A DNA stretch of 64,000 nt, from assembly GCA_021464245.1 (NCBI GenBank), contig JADCRB010000013.1, positions 12,001,245-12,065,244 on the forward strand, given 5' to 3'. Numbering within the stretch: the first letter of the stretch is position 1; each line of letters begins with the position of its first letter. Shown piece after piece: positions 38,000-48,735 of the stretch. Source of the DNA: Carallia brachiata (taxonomy: Eukaryota > Streptophyta > Magnoliopsida > Malpighiales > Rhizophoraceae). The position numbers and the translations under genes were made by a program. The notes beneath the pieces were generated by a model that was not told the origin of the DNA, did no database searches, and saw nothing but the letters and a program-made list of their open reading frames with translations.

Positions 38000-38930
38000 G
38001 GTTCCTTTGTTTTTTATAGTATAGGTTAATATAATATAATATAGATTAGATTATTAGTTTATATTTTATTTAGATATCAATAAATAGTATAGAATAGTTA
38101 TTTTATTTAATATTTGGATGATATAAGATATAATAGTATAGTATATTAAAATTATTTTTTTATTCTTATAAATAATTGATTTATATTTACTATTAATTTT
38201 AATATTTTTATTAAAAATAATTAAAATTAAGTAATGAGATTAATATTTATTTTATATATTATTATACATTATATTGTTTATAATTTTTAAATTTTTTATA
38301 AAAAATATTTTTTAAAATTAAGTATTAATTTTATTTATACAAATAAATTTTAAAATATACAAAAGAGACTAATATTTTTTTTTAATTTTTTGAGGAAAAA
38401 TTAAATAAATTTCAAAAGATAAATTTTATAATTTATATGAAAAAACGAAAAAATGAGCACGAGAGAGGGAGAGAGAGAGAAAGTGAGGAGAGAGAAAGGA
38501 AGGGAGGAAAGGGAAGGGAGGAAAGAGGAGGGAATAGACAGATGAGGAGTGAGAGAAAGGAGGGAGCAGAGAGAAAGGAAAGAGAGAGAAGAGGAGTGAG
38601 AGAGAGAGGGAAGAGAGAGAAGATGAGACAGAAATGAATTTTTAAAATTTTATATTAATTTTTTAAAAAATATTTAAAATTTATTTTAATTAAAAGGATA
38701 TTTTAAAAAATATATAATTTATTAATACTACCTCATGATATGAGATAGACTATCCTATAAGAATTAGAAGGATAGTACTATCTCATATTCATGAGAGAGT
38801 AAACCCACGCTAATCTATCATATACTTATTTTATTAATCAATTAAATATAAATTAAGGTAAAATAATTAGTTACTAACCTATCCTATCTTATCTTATCCT
38901 ATGAAATAAAAACACCCAAAGAGAGTTAAG
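38000..38930. mobile_element. Possible TIR element with GA-rich interior
   Basis: The outer ends (TTTTTTATAGTATAGGTTA and, inverted, CCTATCC/TTATTTCATAGG) look like loose inverted repeats. A purine-rich block (38,458-38,636) lies inside and makes a spurious charged open frame. The boundaries are not firm. Confidence 0.35.
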
Positions 38931-38964
38931 TTTAATAGTACTAATAGATTCTAATATCAAGATT

Positions 38965-39040
38965 GTGCCTGGTGATAATCAAACCCAAAATCTTTGGTCT
39001 GAACTCTAAGTGCCTCTAACCAGTTAGGCCATACTGGTTT
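38965..39040 (-). repeat. tRNA-related (SINE-like) fragment
   Basis: The minus strand reads TATGGCCTAACTGGTTAGAG, close to a pol III A box, and about 35 bases on GGGTTTGATTATC, a weak B box. It is too degenerate to be a working tRNA gene. Confidence 0.35.
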
Positions 39041-39199
39041 TAGTCCTCTTCTTTTCAATTAACGATAAGGCAAGGTCCAACTCATTATATTTGCAGTTTT
39101 GCTTGATGGAGTCTTGGCACTCACAAGCCCCAGAACCTGCCATGGCAGGGAAATTGCAGTGAATCTGAACAACGAGATGAAGCATATAATTTTATCCTT

Positions 39200-40008
39200 A
39201 ATATTGTGTTTGGGATAATCAACTTTTTAGATTTAAATTTTTGTGATTTTTTTTTATTTGAAATCCAAATTTTTTAAGTTTTTTATTTGAGGCCTAAATT
39301 TTTTATTTTTTGTTCTATTCAAATCCTTTTACAATAAAATCGTTAATTTTTTCATTAATTTTAATCCTATTTCCCCTATTTTCGTTAGATCTAACGAAAA
39401 AATTAACGGTAAATCATACAAAAAGGCCTGAATATAAAAAAAAAAATAAAAGTTTAGACCTTAAATAGAAAACTTAAAAAATTTAGACCTCAAATAAAAA
39501 AAATTATAAAAATTTAGACCTAAAAAGTTGGTTATCCCTATTGTGTTTGGGAGAGGGACAAAAGAGAGCAGAAAGAGAAAAGTGAAAAAATTGAAGTAAA
39601 TTGTTATATTTGAAAAATATTTGAAAAGTGGGGGAGAGAAAAATTTTAAATTCTCATAATTAAAATTAATCCTCCTAAAAATAAGAAAAAAATTATTAAT
39701 TCTCTTATTAAATTTATTAAATGATTTAATTAGGTATTGCATAGTTTAAAAGTTATAATTTTAAACTAAATAAAATATTTAAATAAAATTTATTATGAAA
39801 GATAAAATTATTATTTTAATACATTTTATATTCATCTTTGCCACTTTTTACTATTTTTTAAATAAAAAAATTTATAATTTTTCTTCTTTTCATCATCTCT
39901 TCTCAAATACAAAAAAAAAATAAAAAATATTTCTTTCTTATAATAATACTCTCTCCTCTACTTTCCTTTTCTTTACTTTTCTTTCTCCCAAAAATTTTAT
40001 CTAAATAC
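39200..40008. mobile_element. TIR element inserted in the peptide relic, itself carrying a nested MITE
   Basis: The left end (TTAATATTGTGTTTGG, continuing after the nested MITE as GAGAGGGACAAAAGAG) and the right end (inverted TTATGTTGTATTTAG, then GGGAGAAAGAAAAG) are related. Without the nested 327-base element it is about 480 bases. The exact ends and target duplication are unresolved. Confidence 0.6.
39212..39538. mobile_element. MITE with ~90-bp TIRs and a perfect 10-bp target duplication (Mutator-like)
   Basis: It starts GGGATAATCAACTTTTTAG and ends with the reverse complement CTAAAAAGTTGGTTATCCC (one mismatch). The flanks are TATTGTGTTT at 39202-39211 and 39539-39548. Same end type and same 10-bp duplication length as the element at 30,111, so both belong to one family. 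It is nested in an older insertion. Confidence 0.85.
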
Positions 40009-40349
40009 AACATAAAGGTCTTCTTCCAACATGACGATTTTAGAAAGCCATATCCCATAAATGAAGCACCTCCGGCGCCGGCTGCTAACATGACGGACCA
40101 CCAAGAAGCATCACCACATTCACCAGGTTCCACTAATTGACCAAATCCTTCATGGATTTGCATGTGTGTGTTTATATATATATATATATATATCCCTCTG
40201 ATCATTTTGATTTCGTTCCCTTATATTTCCTTCGTTTGTGCTCTTCATAGTTATAGATTCAAAATGCCATAATTGAAGTTAGAGATTCTTCCCATTCTTG
40301 TGGAATTGAATCTGTTATTAGGCACAAACCAGTTAGTCCATTAAAAAAA

Positions 40350-42200
40350 GAGAAATACTAAGGAGGTGGCAATGTTTATCGAACCACAAAGTAACAAAAA
40401 TAGCATATGCCATGAACAAACAAGATACAAACAACAGTAGAAAGACAAAAACCATCACAATAGCTTCTATGAAGGGTTGAAGTTTACTTATCGAGTTGTT
40501 TGCTCAATGGAGATGTCATTGACGACTGATTCATGATTATATGGTTTTGTCTTGTCTGTTTATGAAAGCCGAATATGAGGTGAACAGAAGTAGTGCTCAG
40601 GCCTCCGGTGCTCGTCAAGGACAAAGAATTGAGCCTCAAATGCAGTTAATTTCACAGTCTGCTTGATTACGTGATACGTAAGAATAAATATACTATAGAA
40701 ATACAATTTATTTAATAATATTTAATTATATAAAAATTTTAATTTTATTTTTTAAATAAATATAATTGATTCATAATTTTATAGTATGTAATAAGTAAAA
40801 TTTATTTGAATAAAAAATAAAAAATAATATTAAATAATAAATTAATTTTATTTGTTAAAAAAATAAAATTAATAAGCAGTAATGCATCTGTTGGGGCTAC
40901 AGGAGTATCGTCACTCAAGTGCGCGACAGCTATCACCCGCCCCACCAATCATTGATTTAAAATTTTTAGTTAACAACTAGGTACATTAAAAAGATCGGTG
41001 GATAGGATTTGGTTGACATAAGATAGATGAATTTTTTATTTTTTATTTTTTGTATAATTAGATAATTTATTTATATAATAAGACATTAAATTATTATAAT
41101 AAATTTAAAGTATTTTTTTATTTATTTTTTATTGTAGAAATTAAGTACTTAGTAATACAAATAAATTACTTAATTACAAAAAAAAAATTTTAATCTATTT
41201 TTGTCTACTAAATCTCGTATACCTAACTGGACTTATGGTAAATTTTAATAAAGTTTTTCGTTGGCCCACGACCAAAAAAACGACCAAAATTTGTTACTAA
41301 TCAAGGGTTGTTAATCGACGACCTTCGTCGTGAATAGGATGACGGAAGATAGAAAGGGACGACGAATCAACGCAATTTTTATTTCGTTGTGGATAGGAGT
41401 CAACGCGATTTTACTTTAATTTATTTTAATTTATGAAATTTTTAATTGGAATCATCTTTGTTTTTTATAAAGAGAAACTCACTCTTAATTTTATATTACA
41501 CATACGTAAGATTTATATAAAATTAAAAAAAATAAAATAAATTTTTATAATATAAAATTACCAGTAAATTATATTTGTAAAAAATTAAATAAAATAACAA
41601 GAACTTTAACTTAATACACATAAATGCTAGATATCAATATGAATATGACTTCTTTTTTTTTTACAACCAATATGAATAGGAATCTTAGTACCATTAATAT
41701 TAGATTAGATCAATGATTGGCCTTAAGCATAATTATCATGAATTATGTGTGGTGCATTTATAAAATTATGTGTGGCAAAAGATCTTGACAATCAAGAATT
41801 GAGTCTCGGATGCCAGTTTTTTTTTTCTTTTTCTTAACCATCATTATCATTAATATTAGATTAGATCAATGATTGGCCTCCATCAATATTTATTATCTTA
41901 CTTCATATAAATTTATTTTATTTTTTTTTGTTTCAAGTAAACTTACTTATGTGTAGTATAAGATTATGAGTGAGTTGTATTAAAAAAAAATAAATTAGAA
42001 ATCTTTTGAGTATTAAATTAAAACAGATCACAAATAAAATACAATTAAAATAAAAATAAAAATCCTGTTGATTCCCCGTCCATTTCTGTTTTCCGACATC
42101 CTATTTTTTACGACCTTTATTAGTTAACAAACTTTGATTCCTCGTCGACTAACAACATTTATTAGTTAAATCTCAGTTGTTGGCCAACGAGAAAATTTAT
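40350..42200. other. AT-rich intergenic DNA with a possible TIR element
   Basis: No gene recognised. 41,245-42,195 may be an element with related ends (TTTTTCGTTGGCCCACGACC and, inverted, TTTTCTCGTTGGCCAACAAC). A 33-base direct repeat (ATATTAGATTAGATCAATG core) occurs at about 41,692 and 41,846. Confidence 0.4.
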
Positions 42201-42235
42201 CAGTTGTTAAAAAATAAAAAAATTTAAATCAATGG

Positions 42236-42720
42236 TTGGTGGAACGGGTGATACATCCCGTCACGCACTTGAATGACAATGCTGATGGCGTTCACAAGGA
42301 GGTTACAGACAGGTGTGAATGTAACTTTAGTTTAAATGTTGTTGGATTGATTATGTATTTTTTTTACGTATTATTTCTATCAAATTACAATAAAAAAAAA
42401 AAAAAGCAAATAAAGGTCTTTGATGGATCGAAAGCCGGAGTAAAGGGCTTGTTGATGCTGGGATGGCGCGTATACTGGAACTTTTGTCAGTCGGGCCAAG
42501 ATTCACCCGTCATGCCACGCTTGCACTGCCTCTTGTTAAGCCATGGAATAACTTGGAATGTGAAACGAGTCTCACTCGGCAGCAACTTGTCTATGGGAAA
42601 TGGGGACAGCACAACTTAAATCTGAAAAAATAAACAATGGCGCTTCTGCTGGAACTTTAGAAGTCTTGCTATTAAGTATAAGGTGAATTCTAAATTCAGC
42701 TGTGTCCGTCTCTGACATGA
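42236..42720 (+). pseudogene. Dioxygenase exon 1 relic and flank, unit 1
   Basis: 42,413-42,475 encodes VFDGSKAGVKGLL, matching the AFDESKAGVKGLV segment of the downstream dioxygenases, and then loses the match. The following 150 bases are shared with 47,380-47,472 and 48,358-48,490, apart from the hAT insertion there. So the duplicated unit contained a third, now truncated, dioxygenase start. Confidence 0.6.
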
Positions 42721-43129
42721 TTTTCTAAAAACCAAAAACTATTTATTTATTGTTGATTGATATCACAAATGACATCAAGAACAATATGCAAGTTGTGCGC
42801 ATTTTGAAGTCAAACATAGTATGTAAGCTTTGTTTACTCCATAATACAACAATGGAAGGAGAAGATGCCAGGCTGAGATATTGATAACGTATGCATTATT
42901 GTTTTGGTCTTTGAACATAATCATAACTTATACACATGTGGGCGAGAAAAATTAGTAAGAGGTAGAGTTTAAATTTCAATTTTTTACTTGAACGTAATAT
43001 TCGTGCAGTAAATTAGTTACACTATACATGCTGGTTTGAGTGCATTATTGTCCTAACATAGAAAGTCACTTTCCTTTTGCATGAAAGAGTCATGCAAAAA
43101 TAGAAAGAGTACAGTTATATATTCCGAGT

Positions 43130-43274
43130 GAATTTGTCTTAAATTTTGTTTCGGTTGAAACGGTGACTAATATTTTTGAAACTAATACTAATATTTTTGA
43201 AATGTAAAAATAATAAGTGTTTAAAAAATATCAGTCGCAATTTTAATCGGGACAAAACTCGTGACAAATTTACC
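43130..43274. mobile_element. Fold-back MITE, copy 3 of the three-copy family
   Basis: The left AATTTGTCTTAAATTTTG and the inverted right AATTTGTCACGAGTTTTG are matching ends, with TGACTAATATTTTTGAAAC mirrored by TGACTGATATTTTTTAAAC further in. About 145 bases. Confidence 0.65.
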
Positions 43275-43782
43275 CAGGACACAAACTTTTTTTCAAATGG
43301 AAAACCCTTGGCTGAAACTACATTCGGGAAAAGATTAGATCAAACTACGAAAAGAATTATAATAAAAGATGCATAAAAAAAACTATAACGCACATTTTGT
43401 AGGTCTGTTGTACATCAAATTTAACTGAATTGTATATCATATGATTTCAAATTAAACAAAGCAATATATACGGGACACACACTGTTCCTCTCACTTCTCC
43501 CTCCCTATTTCTCTCCCCTCCAGTCACCCCCCGTCCTATGAATGTCTAACGTTTCCATTATGGATATATAGTATCGAAAATTTGCTAAGCCCATGCGGAT
43601 ATGCACTTCCCTTTACGAAAATATTACTTAAGGCAGTTGGCTTGGATGCAGATAGTTCTACTTGCACATTTCTAGTTTTTTTTGATGAAATAGTAACAAT
43701 TAAATATAGAGACCATAGAGGGACCGCAATGCACATACGCCATGATAGTAAAATGTAACCTAATGTACCAGATTCTGGGCTA

Positions 43783-43885
43783 ACTGTCCGCATTTTGAAG
43801 TCATTCAGTATCTAAGCTTTGTTTACTCGATAATACCGCAATGGAAGGAGAAGATGCTTTGCTGAGATATTGATGACGTATCTAT
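43783..43885 (+). promoter_or_regulatory. Repeated ~100-bp upstream block (one of four copies)
   Basis: A block running from CCGCATTTTGAAGTCA through CTTTGTTTACTC and GGAAGGAGAAGATGC to TGATGACGTATC occurs at about 42,792-42,890, 43,783-43,885, 48,562-48,646 and 50,311-50,412, so two lie upstream of each dioxygenase. Three of the four end in TGACGT, the core bound by TGA-type bZIP factors. A regulatory role is inference. Confidence 0.45.
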
Positions 43886-44211
43886 TTTATTGTTGAATAA
43901 TAATAATATATTAGAAAGAATAATTATATGTATCACTTAATTTATATCATAAAACATTATTATTATAGAAAAAGTTAATTGACTTGTTCAATACCGTTAA
44001 ACTTTAAAAAAAAAAGTCATTTATTTATCAATTGAGATATTTCATAATAATTTTCAAAATATTTATGATTATTTAGAAAACATACAATTGTGACAAGAAT
44101 TTGTCATGAAAGTCCACGCTTCTTCGTGCATATAATAAGATCATCTTGAGTACACTATTTTGCTACATAGCAAGGTACGTAATTCCTTTAGCACAAAATA
44201 GCCACATAGGA

Positions 44212-45873
44212 ATGGAGAGCCCTCAGCCGCAACTACATTCAGGAAAAGATGTATCTAACTATGATAGACAAAAGGACCTGAAGGCTTTTGATGAATCAAA
44301 AGCAGGGGTTAAAGGGCTTGTAGATTCTGGAATTGTGAAAGTCCCTTCCATCTTTGTCCGGCCTCCCAGTGAATTGATCTATCGTGAATCCAGGAAATCA
44401 GAGTCGACCAATCTGCAAATTCCTGTCGTAGACCTGAAAGGTTTGCATGAACATGGCATTGTCCGTAACACAATTGTGGAAGAAATTCGGCAGGCTTCAG
44501 AGTCATGGGGGTTCTTCCAAGTTGTCAATCATGGAATATCAATCAATGTTATGAACGAAATGATTGAAGGGGTCCGCAAATTCCATGAGCTACCCAGGGA
44601 GGAAAAACTGAAGTACTATTCCTGCGATCTCAACCAGAAGGTGAGGTATAATAGCAACTTCAATCTTTATGATTCAAAAGCTGCAGATTGGAGGGATTCT
44701 TGTTATTTTGTCATGGAATCAGAACCCCCAAGTCCTGAAGAATTTCCCGAAGTCTGCAGGTGATCATTCTTTTTTCCCGTCTATCCTGGTCCTAAGTGCA
44801 TTTTTTCCATAGCCACCGAAAAAGTAAGACCCGGAGCCGATACATCGCTTTTTTCTGCAAAAAAACAATTAAGAGTATTTTTTTTTGTTGCAGAAAAAGT
44901 GTTGGGTTGCAAATAAAAACACATGTCGATGACAATACATCAAATCCGCGTCTCACTTTTACGTAACTATGTAACTGGACTTTTTCCAATTTTTGCCCCC
45001 ATGTAACCATGGTTATCCGTATTACAGGGACATTACAATCAGTTACTCAGACCAAGTGAAGGGTTTGGGGCTAACCCTCTTTGAATTACTAGCAGAGGCC
45101 CTTGGCCTGAAGCCTAATCATCTAATAGACGTTGACTGCGCTGAAGTGCACCATATTGCGTGCCATTACTATCCACTATGTCCTGAGCCCCAGCTAACCA
45201 TGGGAGGCACCCCCCATAAGGATGCAGCTTTTATCACCATCCTTCTCCAGGATCATATTGGCGGCCTCCAAGTTTCCCACCAGAATGAGTGGATCGATAT
45301 CGATCCAGTACCAGGTGCTTTCATTGTCAACATTGGTGATTTCCTGCAGGTAAACATCACAATCCAGGGTTAGCTAATTCTATTAAATACTGGGAATTTT
45401 CTAGCCTATAAATCTAAATAGAATTTTCTTTGAGATACTTATAATAATTTTGAGATACTCTTATTTTCAATTTAAGTTTTTAGTAGAATTTGAAACTTAT
45501 GATTATTATTTGACATCGTATTTAGAGATTGGTTTATTTATCTTATTTAGACTCACTAATTTTGCCCATTTCTATGAATTTAGTGTATTTCAGTTTAATT
45601 TTCTTATATCACGTACTAATCGGACCTAGTGAAAAGGCATGTTAAAGTGCATTATTTTTAGTATCCAAACTCACTGGCCCAAGAATATCAGTAGCATTCA
45701 TTTTCACAGGACAAATGTCCTCCTCAAACAGGCTTTACGGTCCAATAAAAGAGCTGTTATTAGACAACAATCCTCCAATATACCGGGAAATTCCGTTGAT
45801 AGACTATTTTAATCAGTTTCTGGTGACTAAGCATGATGCTAATGTCTCAGTCCTTGATCATTTTAAGCTATGA
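44212..45873 (+). pseudogene. 2-oxoglutarate/Fe(II) dioxygenase (ACC-oxidase-homolog type), copy 1, exon 3 damaged
   Basis: Exon 1 (44212-44759, starting MESPQPQLHSGKD) and exon 2 (45028-45349) are open and about as long as in copy 2. Exon 2 keeps the first two iron ligands in [10 protein letters not shown]. The start of exon 3, which in copy 2 reads [14 protein letters not shown] and supplies the third ligand His, is missing. Homology resumes at 45661 with the [12 protein letters not shown] region and runs to the stop at 45871-45873. The AG just before 45661 would also put the rest out of frame. The enzyme fold would lack an iron ligand, so this copy is probably inactive. The frame is open upstream of ATG 44212 without another ATG; the ATG aligned with copy 2 was chosen. 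Confidence 0.85.
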
Positions 45874-47320
45874 AACAACACAGGGGGCATGGCATCTGCA
45901 TCACCATCAACAAGCTGTGTTAGTGTTTGAAAATGTAATGTCTACGTAATAAGCTTGTTTCTGTTTGTGTTCACATGGTTAAATTTGAAACTTTTTTTTT
46001 AATAAGAGATATACTTGTTTAATCAAGTAATCATCTCAAGTGTGTAATCTTATGAAATGTCTAAATTTGAATCATGAATTTGTATTTGCATTATCTTTGT
46101 ACAAACTTGTCATATATTGAGGAGAGCTAAACTAACAAGATGCTAAGCCATTTAATAGCATTTCTTGCTGACTTTGATCTATTACCGCACGATGCTAGTA
46201 TAAGCACAAAAAAAAAGTTTTTATGTAATACACTCAAAATTAGTAATTTTATGGTTTGAAAATTACTGGACATAAGATAATATATATTTTTTTGACCAAC
46301 GTAAGATAATAATTATACACCACACAAATTGAAAATTAATTCACATCCCATAGTAGTGACAAAAAAAAAAATTAAGTTCAAAAAAAAAACCGAAAAAGTG
46401 TATATGTATTGTGAAAGAACAATTAAATAAAATTAAAAAAAAAACTTTTCACGATCAGTATCATCAAATTACAAAATTTATCCAAAAAAGAATTTTTCCT
46501 ATTTGGTATTGGTACTACTGTGTAGCTGCAACTGTCGCAAGTACCCAAGCAAGAAAAAAATAAATACTTTTTTCAGTCAAGCCAGTTCTTGAGATTGTTA
46601 AGTGCCCCTCTCGCCAGGTCACTGGTGCAAATAAGTCAAATACGTATTTTGAAAGTTTAATAGTTCGATCCGATAAAAGTTTGCTCGAGCTCATTTATAT
46701 AAACAATCAACACTTGAATTTTATTTCAAAACTTATCCACTAAACAAGCCAAACCTAAGCAGCTGCAATCTTATCTCAATTAGACTCGTGATCAACTGAT
46801 TTAAAAATTCTTCAACATACTAATTAAGAACTCATTATATCTCAAAAATAATTACATTAAGTATATTCAAAATTATATGTCACTTATATTTACATTTATA
46901 CATGAAAATTAAATATTTATTTTTAATTTGTTAGTTTTATTTGAATAAGCATTTGGCGTCCTTTTAATTTTATGTGTAACAATTTTTTTTTTATAATTTT
47001 GATTGTTTTGTTAATATTATAAAATTAAATAGCATATTCAAAAGCATGGTTAGATTAACAAAAGGCTCAGTTCGATTTCGCCCCTTTCTGCCTTCCGACA
47101 TCCCATGCGCGACGAAGTTAAATTTAAATCAGTGGTTGGTGGAACGAGTGACACAGCCCATCACCCATTTGAATGACAATACTCTTATGTCCCCCACAAG
47201 GACGCCACAAACACATGTGAATATGTAATTATTATAATTAAATATCGTTGAACAGATTATTTTACATAAATTTCGCGTATTTTTTCTATTAAAATACAAT
47301 GGAAAAAAAATAAAAGGGAA
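45874..47320. other. Spacer between dioxygenase units
   Basis: 46,130-46,720 matches the region downstream of copy 2 (53,505-54,450, with insertions there). 47,080-47,230 matches 42,090-42,330 at the start of unit 1. No gene recognised. Confidence 0.5.
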
Positions 47321-47324
47321 CTAA

Positions 47325-47472
47325 AGGCCTTTGCTTTGATGCATCCTGTTGATTCTGGGATGGCCGCAAGATTCACACTTCATGCCACACTTGCACTGCG
47401 TCTTGTAAAGCCATGGAATAACTTGGAACGTGAAAGGAAGCTCACTCAACAGCAACATGTCTATGTGCAGGG
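47325..47472 (+). pseudogene. Dioxygenase exon 1 relic and flank, unit 2
   Basis: A short trace (LKAF, later VDSGM) of the dioxygenase N-terminus is followed by the block shared with 42,480-42,600. The two blocks share one open frame of about 30 codons (ATLAL then LVKPWNNLE), which I cannot assign to a family. The block is cut by the insertion at 47,468. Confidence 0.5.
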
Positions 47473-48353
47473 ACGAAGGCAGGTGGGTGGCACTCGCCCC
47501 ACCTGAGTTAATTATTATTAAAACTTTTTGACCAAGTCACAGCGAAAACACCGCTTAGCTTAGCGGTGGGGGTGGTTTTTTTTCCTCCTCGTTCTCGAGT
47601 TCAAGCCCTACTAGCGTGCATGAGGCTGTTTTCTTTTTTTCTTTTTTTTTGTTTGTTTGAGGATAAATAAATTCTTTGATTGCTTCAGGTGGCGCAGGCC
47701 AAATTCTTTTTTTTTTTTTAATAACTTCCTTTCTTCTGTTTTTTTTTTTTTTAAGAATTGTTTTTTGTTTTCTTTTACATGCTTTTTTTTTTAATTTCAT
47801 AGTTTACTATTTTATTTTTTAAAATTAAATTTTATTAAATGTGAGAATCTCATATATTGAGTTATCTTTTTAAATCATTTTATTTACTCTCAAAAGTGTT
47901 TTAAAAAATTTTCTTATTTTTATAAAGTCTTTTGAGAAATATTGAATCTTTTAATGAAGTAAATTATTAATAATGACACTAAAAAAATCTAGAAACACAT
48001 TGTATATTTGAATATGTATTTATTTATAAAATTGACTTTAATTTCATCAGTTATAATGATTATGCGAAAAAAAAATTTCTTCAATAAACATCATAAAGAA
48101 TATATTGTGTACTCACATGAAAGATAAATGACCAAATAATTCAATTATTATTTATATAGAAAAATATATTTAATTAAATATAAAAATAAAAAATAATTTT
48201 AAAATATTAAAAATCACAAGATATAATTATAATATTTATTACTCAAAATAATTAATATAATTTTTTATTTTTTATCATATAAATTAATTTTATTATTGTA
48301 AATACACATATAAAATTTTTCTCCTCTAAAATTTCTTTTTCGCTTTGTCCCCG
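47468..48353. mobile_element. Non-autonomous hAT-like element (886 bp) with 8-bp target duplication
   Basis: The ends are CAGGGACGAAG and, inverted, CGGGGACAAAG. The flanks are TCTATGTG (47460-47467) and TCGATATG (48354-48361), an old 8-bp duplication with two mismatches. The sister unit at about 42,590 has the uninterrupted site. Eight-base duplications and CAGGG ends suit hAT elements. A pol III-like A box (TAGCTTAGCGG, near 47,557) and B box (GAGTTCAAGCCC, near 47,596) lie inside, perhaps a nested SINE. Confidence 0.75.
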
Positions 48354-48699
48354 TCGATATGAAATAGGGGACAGCATAACTTAAATCGAATAAAAAATAG
48401 ACAATGGCGCTTCTCCTGGAACTTCAGAAGTCTTGCTATTAAGTATAGCATAAGGTGAAATCTAAATTCAGCTGTGTCCGTCTGTGACATAATTTTTTTT
48501 TAAAAAAAAACTATTTATTTATTGTTGATTCTGATCACAAATGACATCAAGAACGCTATGCAAATTGTCCGCATTTTGAAGTCAATCAGTATAATACCAC
48601 AATTGAAGAAGAAGATGCCGACCTGAGATATTGATGACGTATCCAAAAATGGAAAACAGATGATCTAGAGTGCATTATTGTTTCGGTCTTTGAAGAAAA

Positions 48700-48735
48700 T
48701 GGTAGTCTATATATATATATATAATATATATATAT
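48700..48735. repeat. TA microsatellite
   Basis: An imperfect run of TA dinucleotides. Confidence 0.8.

Larger units (their letters stand above)
39062..40137 (+). pseudogene. Relic of secreted peptide D, split by an insertion
   Basis: 39,062-39,190 matches the first half of the gene at 57,057 (IIFAVLL, TCHGRE) but has AAG where the start ATG should be. The second half resumes near 40,010-40,137 (YPINEAPPAPAAN to a stop after PHSPGSTN). About 0.8 kb of transposon DNA separates the halves. The 3' flank up to about 40,340 still matches the flank of gene D. Confidence 0.8.

Noticed and set aside
38437..38637. Charged Arg/Glu-rich open frame
   Set aside because: It is a purine-rich low-complexity tract inside a probable transposon.
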